DNA from: Clostridia bacterium
Lineage (GTDB): Bacteria; Bacillota; Clostridia; Oscillospirales; QAKW01
Direction of reading: 5' to 3'
NCBI GenBank assembly: GCA_017482195.1
Contig: JAFUNM010000039.1
Coordinates: 1 to 34,663, forward strand
DNA length: 34,663 bases
In this document: positions 1-6,067 of the stretch, piece by piece
How the letters are laid out: each line of letters starts with the position of its first letter
How positions within the stretch are numbered: position 1 is the stretch's first letter
Program-made: the position numbers and the translations under genes
Notes under the pieces: generated by a model
Told to the model about the DNA's origin: nothing
What the model saw: the letters and a program-made list of their open reading frames with translations, nothing else
The model's database searches: none

Positions 1-505
1 CTCCCTGCTGGGGATCGGTGAGCGAACCGGACATGTGCCTCTGGAGGCGATGGTGATGCAGTATGCCTCTCTGCGCGGCTCCTTTGACGGAATGGATCCC
101 CGCGTCATTACCGAGATCGCCGAGTTCTTCAAGCGGGAGATCGGTTATGAGATCCCGGCTATGACGCCCTTTATCGGTGCCAACTTCAATGTGACCAAGG
201 CCGGCATCCATGCCGACGGTCTGTTGAAGGACGAAGAGATCTATAATATTTTCGATACCAAGAAAATTCTCAACCGCCCGGCCTCGGTGTTGGTCTCCAA
301 GACCTCCGGCCTTGCCGGCATTGCCTACTGGATCAATGAGCATTATGGCTTGGAAGGCGATCGCGCCGTCTCCAAACGGGATCCCTTGGTCGTAGCAATG
401 AAGGAGTGGGTGGATCAACTGTATGAAGATGGCAGAGAAACGGCTCTTTCCACCCATGAACTGGAGCAAAAAGCAGAAGAATTGAACGGAGGTAAGGTCT
501 CGTGA
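1..505 (+). CDS. Re-type citrate synthase, C-terminal part (partial)
   Basis: The gene enters from the left edge in the frame of base 2, and only about 167 C-terminal residues are visible. It belongs to the DRE-TIM family that includes isopropylmalate and homocitrate synthases. The visible segment has GIGERTGHVPLEAMV, then a stretch with AGIHADGLLKDEEIYNIFD, which fits the clostridial Re-citrate synthases better than LeuA (LeuA normally has GERAGNA..EE). The reaction would be condensation of oxaloacetate and acetyl-CoA to citrate in the cytoplasm. The operon supports this: aconitase and isocitrate dehydrogenase lie downstream, while leucine or lysine genes are absent. The stop TGA overlaps the GTG start of the GntR gene by four bases. 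Homocitrate synthase is the main alternative, since the catalytic N-terminal half lies outside the window. Confidence 0.75.
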   Translation, partial: SLLGIGERTGHVPLEAMVMQYASLRGSFDGMDPRVITEIAEFFKREIGYEIPAMTPFIGANFNVTKAGIHADGLLKDEEIYNIFDTKKILNRPASVLVSKTSGLAGIAYWINEHYGLEGDRAVSKRDPLVVAMKEWVDQLYEDGRETALSTHELEQKAEELNGGKVS

Positions 506-1146
506 AAACCATTGAACATAAGACCCTCTCTCTGGCGGATCAGGTGTTTGAAAAGCTGGAGACAGATATTTTAAGCGGCCAATACCAGCGGGGCGAGGTG
601 CTCACCGAACTGGAACTGTGCGAAGCTTTGGGAGTCAGCCGTACCCCCGTAAGAGAGGCTCTGCGCCGTCTGCAGCAGGAGCATATCATTGAGGATGCAG
701 GAAAAGGCATTCGGGTGCTGGGCATCACCGCCGAGGACTTGGAGGATATTATGGAAATGCGCCTGCGCTTAGAGGGCTTTGCTGCGGCACGCGCCGCCCA
801 GCGGATCACCGAGGAGCAGCTTAAAGAACTGTCCGATACTTTGGATCTGCAGGAATTTTATCTCACCAAGCACGATTCCGGCCATATCAAGCAGATGGAC
901 AGTCAATTCCATGATTTGGTTTATAAATTTTCCGGCAGTATGATGATCTATGATACGCTTTCGCCTCTTCATAAGAAGGTGCAGCGGTACCGCCAGAAAT
1001 CGGTAGAAAACAACAGCCGCGCCGAAAAATCGGTTCATGAGCATCGGGAGATCTATGATGCCATTGCGGCCCACGACCCTGAAAAGGCGGCCGACGCCAT
1101 TTTAAGACATACGCAGAATGCAAAGAATCATATTGCGAAAGGATAA
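502..1146 (+). CDS. GntR family transcriptional regulator (FCD/FadR subfamily)
   Basis: A 214-residue DNA-binding repressor or activator. Residues 1-72 form the GntR winged helix, with the recognition segment SRTPVREALRRL at about 46-57. Residues 78-210 form an all-helical FCD domain with histidines at the usual metal/ligand positions (QFHD near 137, HEHRE near 180, LRHT near 203). FCD domains often sense carboxylic acids. The start is GTG in a GTGA overlap with the preceding stop, preceded by GGAGGT at about 488-493, so translation is coupled. Its place between citrate synthase and aconitase suggests that it controls this operon in response to citrate or a related acid. The ligand is an inference. 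No operator can be judged because the operon promoter is outside the window. Confidence 0.9.
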   Translation: MKTIEHKTLSLADQVFEKLETDILSGQYQRGEVLTELELCEALGVSRTPVREALRRLQQEHIIEDAGKGIRVLGITAEDLEDIMEMRLRLEGFAAARAAQRITEEQLKELSDTLDLQEFYLTKHDSGHIKQMDSQFHDLVYKFSGSMMIYDTLSPLHKKVQRYRQKSVENNSRAEKSVHEHREIYDAIAAHDPEKAADAILRHTQNAKNHIAKG

Positions 1147-1151
1147 CAAAA

Positions 1152-3080
1152 ATGGGACTTACAATTGCACAAAAAATCATTAAAGAGCATCTTCTTTCCG
1201 GAGAGATGATTCCCGGTACCGAGATCGCTCTTAAAATCGACCAGACTCTGACTCAGGATGCCACCGGCACCATGGCCTATCTGGAGTTTGAAACCATGGG
1301 TATCGATCGGGTGCGCACCGAACGGAGTGTTGCTTATATTGATCACAATACCCTGCAATCCGGTTTTGAAAATGCCGATGACCACCGTTACATCCAATCA
1401 GTTGCCAAAAAGCACGGTCTGTATTTCTCCCGCCCCGGAAACGGCATCTGCCATCAGGTACATTTGGAGCGGTTCGGCATCCCCGGTAAGACCCTCATCG
1501 GCTCCGACAGCCATACCCCCACCGGCGGCGGTATCGGTATGCTGGCCTTCGGTGCCGGCGGTCTGGACGTGGCGGTGGCCATGGGCGGCGGTGCTTATTA
1601 TATTACCATGCCTAAGATGATCAAGGTCAACCTGACCGGGAAACTGCGGAATTTTGTCACCGCCAAGGATGTCAGTTTGGAGATTTTGAGAATTCTGTCC
1701 GTTAAGGGCGGTGTCGGCTATATCATTGAGTGGGGTGGCGAAGGCATTAAGACCTTGAGTGTTCCGGAACGTGCCACCATCACCAATATGGGGACCGAGT
1801 TGGGTGCTACCACCTCTATTTTTCCCTCCGATGAGATCACGAAAGCCTTCTTAGAGGCGGAGGGCAGAGGTGCGGATTATCGTCCTCTTACCAGCGATCC
1901 CGATGCAGCGTATGACCGCGTCATTGAGATCGACCTTTCGGCCTTAGAGCCGCTGATCGCCTGTCCGCACAGCCCCGATAATGTGGTCAAGGTCTCCTCT
2001 TTAAAGGGCACCAAGGTGGATCAGGTCTGCATCGGCTCCTGTACCAATTCCTCGTTGCTGGATATGCTGAAGGTGGCGGCTCTTTTAAAGGGCAAGACCA
2101 TCTCTCCCAATGTCAGCCTTTCGATTTCGCCGGGCTCCAAACAGGTTCTCGCTATGCTGGCCGATTGCGGTGCACTTTCCGATATCTTAGCCAGCGGTGC
2201 CAGAGTGTTGGAATGTGCTTGCGGTCCCTGCATCGGCATGGGCTTTTCCCCCAATTCCGGCGGCGTGAGCCTTCGTACCTTCAACCGCAACTTTGAAGGC
2301 CGCAGCGGTACGGCCGACGGCAAGGTCTACCTAGTATCACCTGAAACGGCTGTTGCAGCCGCTCTCACCGGCGAGATCACCGATCCCATCCTGCTGGGCA
2401 CCATGCCGAAAGTCGAGATGCCCGCCAAATTCAAGATCGATGACAGTGCCATCCTTCCCCCCGCCTCCGTTGAGGAAGCAAAGGGTCTTGAAATTCTGCG
2501 CGGCCCCAATATTAAGAAGTTCCCCGATGCCAAGCCTCAGGAGGATACCCTCTCTGCGGAATTGGTATTGAAGGTGGGCGACAATATTACCACCGACCAT
2601 ATTATGCCGGCCGGTGCCAAAATATTGCCCTACCGCTCCAACATTCCTTATCTTTCTCAGTATTGCTTCGCTGTCTGCGATAAAACCTTTGCTGAGCGTG
2701 CCAAGGAGGCAGGCGAGAGCATTGTGGTAGGCGGCATGAACTACGGTCAGGGCTCTTCCCGGGAGCATGCGGCATTGGTTCCTCTCTATTTAGGGGTTCG
2801 GGCTGTCATCACCAAGAGCTTTGCACGGATCCATATTGCCAACCTGATCAATGCGGGAATTATGCCCCTGACTTTTGAGAATCCCGAGGATTATGAAAAG
2901 ATCGATCAGGGAGACAAGCTGACCATTAAGGAGATCTACGCCGGAATGGACAGCGGGAAGATGACCCTCATTGATGAGACCAAGGGGATCGAGCTGCCGC
3001 TGGTCTGTAGCTTTACCGACCGTCAGAAGGCGATTCTCAAAGCCGGTAGTCTGCTTGCTTATACCGTTAAAGGAGAATAA
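1152..3080 (+). CDS. acnA: Aconitate hydratase
   Basis: A 642-residue monomeric aconitase that interconverts citrate and isocitrate through cis-aconitate. The three [4Fe-4S] ligands are visible: Cys297 in GSCTN, and Cys357 and Cys360 in ACGPCIG. The substrate-binding loop GSDSHTPTGGG lies near residues 117-127. The C-terminal swivel domain (about 470-642) carries NYGQGSSREHAA. The length is that of the short bacterial form with a mitochondrial-type domain order, not the 890-residue AcnA or AcnB. It begins five bases after the GntR stop and ends two bases before isocitrate dehydrogenase, so it belongs to the same operon. Homoaconitase or isopropylmalate dehydratase are less likely because domains 1-3 and the swivel domain are fused in one chain and isocitrate dehydrogenase follows. 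The gene symbol is by analogy. Confidence 0.93.
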   Translation: MGLTIAQKIIKEHLLSGEMIPGTEIALKIDQTLTQDATGTMAYLEFETMGIDRVRTERSVAYIDHNTLQSGFENADDHRYIQSVAKKHGLYFSRPGNGICHQVHLERFGIPGKTLIGSDSHTPTGGGIGMLAFGAGGLDVAVAMGGGAYYITMPKMIKVNLTGKLRNFVTAKDVSLEILRILSVKGGVGYIIEWGGEGIKTLSVPERATITNMGTELGATTSIFPSDEITKAFLEAEGRGADYRPLTSDPDAAYDRVIEIDLSALEPLIACPHSPDNVVKVSSLKGTKVDQVCIGSCTNSSLLDMLKVAALLKGKTISPNVSLSISPGSKQVLAMLADCGALSDILASGARVLECACGPCIGMGFSPNSGGVSLRTFNRNFEGRSGTADGKVYLVSPETAVAAALTGEITDPILLGTMPKVEMPAKFKIDDSAILPPASVEEAKGLEILRGPNIKKFPDAKPQEDTLSAELVLKVGDNITTDHIMPAGAKILPYRSNIPYLSQYCFAVCDKTFAERAKEAGESIVVGGMNYGQGSSREHAALVPLYLGVRAVITKSFARIHIANLINAGIMPLTFENPEDYEKIDQGDKLTIKEIYAGMDSGKMTLIDETKGIELPLVCSFTDRQKAILKAGSLLAYTVKGE

Positions 3081-3082
3081 AG

Positions 3083-4231
3083 ATGAATGCTTATATTAAT
3101 CAGGCGGTAGAATCCTTCCGCACGCTCATTACCGAACAGCTGGAACGGCAGGAGCGAATTGCCGCCGGTGCGGAAGTAAAGGATTATACCAAAATGGAAA
3201 AGATCGTTATCGGCGTCTGCGGCGGTGACGGTATCGGCCCTATCATCACCCGGGAGGGTGAGCGGGTGCTCCGCTCTCTTTTAAAAGAGGAAGTAGAGGC
3301 CGGGAGGATCGAGATCCGTACCATCGAGGGACTGACTCTTGAAAAGAGAATGGAGGTGGGTAAGGCGATCCCCGACGATACCCTTGCCGCGCTTAAGGCA
3401 TGCGATGTCATCCTCAAGGGCCCCACCACCACACCCCACGGAGGGAATATGGAAAGCGCCAATGTGACCATGCGGCGGGAACTGGACCTTTATGCCAATG
3501 TCCGTCCGGTAAATGTGCCGGACCAGGGGATCGATTGGATCTTCTACCGGGAAAACAGCGAGGGAGAATATGTACTCGGCAGCCGCGGTGTGGAGATTCC
3601 CGGAAAGCTGGCCATGGATTTTAAGGTGACCACGGACGCCGGCACCCGTCGGATCGCAAGAGCCGCCTTTGAGTATGCCAAGAATAACGGCAAGACCAAT
3701 GTCGCTATCGTGACGAAGGCAAATATCATGAAAAAGACCGATGGTAATTTCTCTAAGATCTGCCATGAGATCGCCGAAGAATACCCCGGCATCACCGCCG
3801 AGGATTGGTATATTGATATTATGACCGCCAATCTGGTCAATGAGGCCATCCGCAGCCGGTTCCAGGTATTCCTTCTGCCTAACCTATATGGGGACATCAT
3901 CACCGATGAGGCTGCCCAGATCCAGGGCGGTGTGGGGACTGCGGGTTCCGCTAATGTAGGAGACCGTTATGCTATGTTTGAGGCTATCCACGGTTCTGCA
4001 CCCCGTTTGATCGAGCAGGGGCTGGGTGAGTATGCCAACCCTTCCAGTATCTTTAAAGCAGCCGCCATGCTATTAAGACATATTGCCCGCACTGAGGCGG
4101 CAGAAAAACTGGAAAAGGCACTTCTGATCTGTACTGAGAGCGAAAGAAAGGTCATTGCCACCGGCAGTGCGGAAGACGCGAAATGTGCAGAATTTGCTGA
4201 TTATGTCATGGAGACGATCGCAAAACTTTAA
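3083..4231 (+). CDS. icd: Isocitrate dehydrogenase (isocitrate/isopropylmalate dehydrogenase family)
   Basis: A 382-residue beta-decarboxylating dehydrogenase that converts isocitrate to 2-oxoglutarate. Family features are GGDGIGP near residue 48, the substrate segment around SANVTMRRELDLYANVRPV, YRENSEGEY, the Lys-containing TKANIMKKTDG and the late GDIITDEAAQIQGGVGTAGSANVGD with AMFEAIHGSAPR. It has an N-terminal extension of about 40 residues before the Rossmann-like start. IENSE-type context and operon partners favour isocitrate over isopropylmalate. The cofactor (NAD or NADP) cannot be decided by eye. AAGGAG lies eight bases before the ATG. A strong terminator follows the stop, closing the operon. 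With the two upstream enzymes it completes citrate to 2-oxoglutarate, supplying glutamate. Confidence 0.9.
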   Translation: MNAYINQAVESFRTLITEQLERQERIAAGAEVKDYTKMEKIVIGVCGGDGIGPIITREGERVLRSLLKEEVEAGRIEIRTIEGLTLEKRMEVGKAIPDDTLAALKACDVILKGPTTTPHGGNMESANVTMRRELDLYANVRPVNVPDQGIDWIFYRENSEGEYVLGSRGVEIPGKLAMDFKVTTDAGTRRIARAAFEYAKNNGKTNVAIVTKANIMKKTDGNFSKICHEIAEEYPGITAEDWYIDIMTANLVNEAIRSRFQVFLLPNLYGDIITDEAAQIQGGVGTAGSANVGDRYAMFEAIHGSAPRLIEQGLGEYANPSSIFKAAAMLLRHIARTEAAEKLEKALLICTESERKVIATGSAEDAKCAEFADYVMETIAKL

Positions 4232-4234
4232 ATA

Positions 4235-4276
4235 AAAAGTCATTGAAGCACGCTGAAGTGCTTCAATGACTTTTTT
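4235..4276. terminator. Bidirectional intrinsic terminator between icd and the ECF gene
   Basis: A 16-bp stem (4235-4250 with 4259-4274), an eight-base loop and T-runs on both sides. It ends the plus-strand TCA operon and the convergent minus-strand ECF gene, whose stop codon lies in its edge. Confidence 0.92.
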
Positions 4277-4791
4277 TACAGATGTTTAAATGCTTTGCGA
4301 ACCCCGGCAGCCAGCAGAAGATAGAGTATGGCGGAGGCGATTGCCTGAATGCCGTTTAGGGGGATCGCCTGCAGCGGAGCGATAAAAGCGGCGGCCGCAT
4401 TGCTGCCGGAGATCAGGGCCAGTACAGTATCGGCTATGTAATAACCGGCCATGGTGATCACGCCGGTGGAGCAGATCAGGATATCCTGCACGACGGGTTT
4501 CTCCGAAAGCCGGAGCAGTCCTTTGGCGGCCAGCACGATGGCGGCTTTGATCAGGACTGTGGGAAGAACATAGACCGCATAGCCGGAGGTGAGATCGGCC
4601 AGCCCTGCACCGATGGCTGCAGCAGGCAATGCGTAGGGGAGCGGAAGAAGCAGTACCGCCAGATAGATCATGGCATCTCCTGCATGTATGTATCCGAAAC
4701 TCCCGATGGGCATTGAGAGACGGGTCACCACCAGCACCAAGGCTGCAAATAATGCGGCAAAAATCAGATTCAGTAACGATTTTCGTTTCAT
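4276..4791 (-). CDS. ECF transporter S component (substrate-binding membrane protein)
   Basis: A 171-residue, very hydrophobic protein with about five or six membrane segments, starting with a basic KRK and then a long helix. The pattern IHAGDAMIYLAVLLLPLPYALPAAAIGAGLADL is typical of the ECF-type riboflavin/vitamin S-component superfamily (PF07155/PF12822-like), in which small membrane proteins bind a vitamin and dock to a shared energizing module. The energizing EcfA/EcfT genes are not here, which is normal for group II S components. An AAGGAGGA site lies about nine bases before the ATG, and a TATAAT -10 lies at 4823-4828 on this strand. No riboswitch is recognised in the leader, so the vitamin cannot be named. 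It is a single-gene unit ending in a shared terminator. Confidence 0.8.
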   Translation of the reverse strand: MKRKSLLNLIFAALFAALVLVVTRLSMPIGSFGYIHAGDAMIYLAVLLLPLPYALPAAAIGAGLADLTSGYAVYVLPTVLIKAAIVLAAKGLLRLSEKPVVQDILICSTGVITMAGYYIADTVLALISGSNAAAAFIAPLQAIPLNGIQAIASAILYLLLAAGVRKAFKHL

Positions 4792-4882
4792 TTTTTAAAA
4801 TCCTCCTTAGATGTTTTTCTTTATTATACGGAAAACCTTGGCATATAAAAAGGATCAAAAAAGAATGATTTTATATAACCAG

Positions 4883-4910
4883 ATGTAGCGTTATGGTAAG
4901 GATGAGGTCG
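4883..4910 (+). pseudogene. tRNA-Thr fragment, inverted relative to the intact gene
   Basis: Bases 4894-4910 are an exact 17-base copy of the anticodon-loop/variable part of the neighbouring tRNA-Thr, on the opposite strand. Just before it, GATGTAGC (4883-4890) matches the 5' acceptor/D-arm of the same tRNA. The middle of the tRNA is missing, so this looks like an internally deleted copy. Confidence 0.55.
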
Positions 4911-4922
4911 AAAAAAGGGCGC

Positions 4923-4949
4923 AAAAAAAGCCACCCCGATTGGGATGAC
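4923..4949 (-). terminator. Terminator of tRNA-Thr
   Basis: On the minus strand an eight-pair stem (4930-4949, loop AATC, two G-T pairs) is followed by seven T residues. It stands just downstream of the tRNA 3' end. Confidence 0.75.
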
Positions 4950-4955
4950 TAATTT

Positions 4956-5031
4956 TGGAGCTGATGATCAGAGTCGAACTGACGACCTCATCCTTACCAA
5001 GGATGCACTCTACCTACTGAGCTACATCAGC
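4956..5031 (-). tRNA. tRNA-Thr (anticodon GGT)
   Basis: A complete 76-nt cloverleaf on the minus strand. The acceptor stem is GCTGATG/CATCAGC, the anticodon stem is CATCC/GGATG with loop TTGGTAA, which gives anticodon GGT and decodes ACC/ACT. The T-arm contains GTTCGACTC, the discriminator is T and the CCA is encoded. A TTACAA-N16-TATAAT promoter lies upstream. Confidence 0.96.
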
Positions 5032-5057
5032 ACTTTTTTGCATCAAGTTGCCTCATT

Positions 5058-5085
5058 ATTATAACGGACAAGCCAACTTTTGTAA
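5058..5085 (-). promoter_or_regulatory. Sigma-70-type promoter of tRNA-Thr
   Basis: On the minus strand TTACAA (5080-5085), a 16-base spacer and TATAAT (5058-5063) lie about 27 bases before the tRNA 5' end. Confidence 0.65.
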
Positions 5086-5126
5086 AGACTTTTTTTCAAA
5101 AACTTTCATTTTTTTCGATGAAAGTG

Positions 5127-5155
5127 TTGACAATCGGGGATATCGCCGTTATAAT
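5127..5155 (+). promoter_or_regulatory. Consensus sigma-70-type promoter of the DUF3793 gene
   Basis: Perfect TTGACA (5127-5132), 17-base spacer and perfect TATAAT (5150-5155). The start point is expected near 5162, at the edge of the first operator. A promoter this strong usually needs repression, which fits the palindromes downstream. Confidence 0.88.
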
Positions 5156-5162
5156 GTAAACG

Positions 5163-5180
5163 AGTTAGCGTATGCTAACT
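5163..5180. promoter_or_regulatory. Palindromic operator, copy 1
   Basis: An 18-bp palindrome with 7-bp arms (AGTTAGC, centre GTAT, GCTAACT), placed right at the expected transcription start. The TTAG...CTAA half-sites resemble operators of DtxR/MntR-type metal regulators. That assignment is inference. Confidence 0.65.
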
Positions 5181-5184
5181 ATAT

Positions 5185-5210
5185 AAAAGCCTGCGGCAGG
5201 CTTTTGATTT
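5185..5210 (+). terminator. Leader hairpin with T-rich tail (possible attenuator)
   Basis: AAAAGCCT pairs with AGGCTTTT around a five-base loop (5185-5205), followed by TTTTGATTTTT. It lies between the two operators, in the transcribed leader, and could be a weak terminator or a spacer hairpin. Confidence 0.5.
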
Positions 5211-5219
5211 TTGCCGAAT

Positions 5220-5237
5220 AGTTAGCGTATGCTAACT
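5220..5237. promoter_or_regulatory. Palindromic operator, copy 2
   Basis: An identical copy of the 18-bp palindrome at 5163-5180, 57 bases downstream and directly before the ribosome binding site GAGGAG. A regulator bound here could block elongation or bridge to copy 1. Confidence 0.65.
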
Positions 5238-5249
5238 GAGGAGAATGCC

Positions 5250-5795
5250 ATGTCTGAAGAACTGATTGTCCGTCATTGCTCGCCCACTCTTGCAGGCCTA
5301 AAAACCGGAAACCTCTTTCGTTGCTCATTTGTATCCGAAGAGCGCCTACGGGAGGAGATTCGCCGACTCAACCGTAAGCTGGCGGATAAAGGGCTTCGTA
5401 TTCTTCCTCTTAGAATGGAGAAAAATACTGCTTTGATCTATGTGTACCGTCCTTCCAAATTAAAATGTGATTTAGCCAAAAAAGCAGCCGCTTCCATTCT
5501 GAATGTCCGCGGCTACTGCTGCGAGGCTCCCGCCCGGTGTGTATCGCATCTGCGGGCCCGCCTGCAGCAGGAGCCGGAATTCCCGCATGAGATCGGCTTG
5601 TTCCTCGGCTATCCGCCGGAGGATGTGTGGGGGTTTATCCGCAAGGAGATTCCCACCTACAGCGGTCTTTGGAAGGTTTACGGCGATGCGGAAAAGGCTC
5701 GGCGGGTCTTTGATTCTTATAAAAAATGTACAGATGTTTATACCCGCTGTCTGGAAAAGGGCAGCAGTTTAGAAAGGTTGGCGGTGGCGGGATGA
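5250..5795 (+). CDS. DUF3793 family protein
   Basis: A 181-residue cytoplasmic protein without membrane segments. N-terminal HCSPTLAGLKTGNLF and the later FLGYPPEDVWGF with KCTDVYTRC are features of DUF3793 (PF12672), a family of unknown function found in anaerobic Firmicutes, often near ferrous-iron transport and flavodoxin genes. The ATG at 5250 is chosen because GAGGAG (5238-5243) is correctly spaced. An upstream in-frame ATG at 5229 falls inside the operator palindrome and has no ribosome binding site. The protein is rich in Cys and basic residues. A consensus promoter and two operators precede it, and the stop overlaps the start of a 29-residue membrane peptide. A role in iron or metal response is inferred from family context and operator type, not shown. 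Confidence 0.82.
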   Translation: MSEELIVRHCSPTLAGLKTGNLFRCSFVSEERLREEIRRLNRKLADKGLRILPLRMEKNTALIYVYRPSKLKCDLAKKAAASILNVRGYCCEAPARCVSHLRARLQQEPEFPHEIGLFLGYPPEDVWGFIRKEIPTYSGLWKVYGDAEKARRVFDSYKKCTDVYTRCLEKGSSLERLAVAG

Positions 5796-5881
5796 ATGTA
5801 TTATATATCTTACTTGCCATAGGATTTGTTTTTCTATGTGCCATAGGAAAAGATCACTGTCACCGTTCGCTGAAAAAATGA
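5792..5881 (+). CDS. 29-residue membrane micro-protein coupled to the DUF3793 gene
   Basis: The ATG overlaps the DUF3793 stop in an ATGA, so reinitiation is likely. The peptide starts MNVLYILLAIGFVFLCAIG, one hydrophobic helix of about 17 residues, and ends in the polar tail KDHCHRSLKK. A Cys lies in the helix and a Cys flanked by two His lies in the tail. FeoB-associated small Cys-rich membrane proteins are a comparable class, but the sequence does not clearly match them. It may be a membrane anchor or metal-linked partner of the DUF3793 protein. It is followed at once by the MATE promoter, with no terminator seen between. Confidence 0.55.
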   Translation: MNVLYILLAIGFVFLCAIGKDHCHRSLKK

Positions 5882-5891
5882 AAATCAGGTA

Positions 5892-5920
5892 TTGACTTTT
5901 CCATGGAATGGGTTTAAAAT
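5892..5920 (+). promoter_or_regulatory. Sigma-70-type promoter of the MATE operon
   Basis: TTGACT (5892-5897), 17-base spacer, TAAAAT (5915-5920). An inverted repeat GTCCGCA (5921-5927) / TGCGGAC (5970-5976) begins next to the -10, so it is either a leader stem or an operator, depending on the exact start point. Confidence 0.8.
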
Positions 5921-5956
5921 GTCCGCAAGAAAGCAGTTCATTCGAAGGAGAAGGGC

Positions 5957-5995
5957 ATGAACCGACGAATGCGGACACAATTGAATCTTTCGTGA
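5957..5995 (+). CDS. Leader peptide of the MATE operon (12 residues)
   Basis: AAGGAG (5945-5950) stands six bases before an ATG that opens the reading frame MNRRMRTQLNLS, ended by TGA. The start codon lies in the 3' arm of a small stem (GTTCAT 5936-5941 / ATGAAC 5957-5962) with the ribosome binding site in its loop. A strong terminator begins eight bases after the stop. This is the layout of ribosome-controlled attenuators. The peptide holds Arg4-Met5-Arg6, a '+x+' motif of the kind at which ribosomes stall in the presence of macrolides. Stalling here is inferred. Confidence 0.65.
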   Translation: MNRRMRTQLNLS

Positions 5996-6002
5996 TTTTT
6001 GA

Positions 6003-6049
6003 CGAGAAACCGACCGTACAGATGTGTATGGTAAGTTTCTCGTTTTTTT
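6003..6049 (+). terminator. Leader terminator (attenuator) before the MATE genes
   Basis: The outer stem is CGAGAAAC (6003-6010) / GTTTCTCG (6035-6042), the inner stem is ACCGTAC (6013-6019) / GTATGGT (6026-6032), and seven T residues follow. It lies between the promoter and the first MATE gene, so transcripts must read through it to express the pumps. Confidence 0.87.
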
Positions 6050-6067
6050 ATTATAGGGGGGAAGGAA

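Noticed and set aside
5229..5249. Upstream in-frame ATG for the DUF3793 gene
   Set aside because: It lies inside the operator palindrome without a ribosome binding site; the ATG at 5250 has GAGGAG at proper distance.
5921..6050. The MATE leader as a known riboswitch class (guanidine ykkC, yybP-ykoY, yjdF, preQ1, THF)
   Set aside because: None of the conserved loop sequences of these classes is recognisable, while a well-formed leader peptide is.
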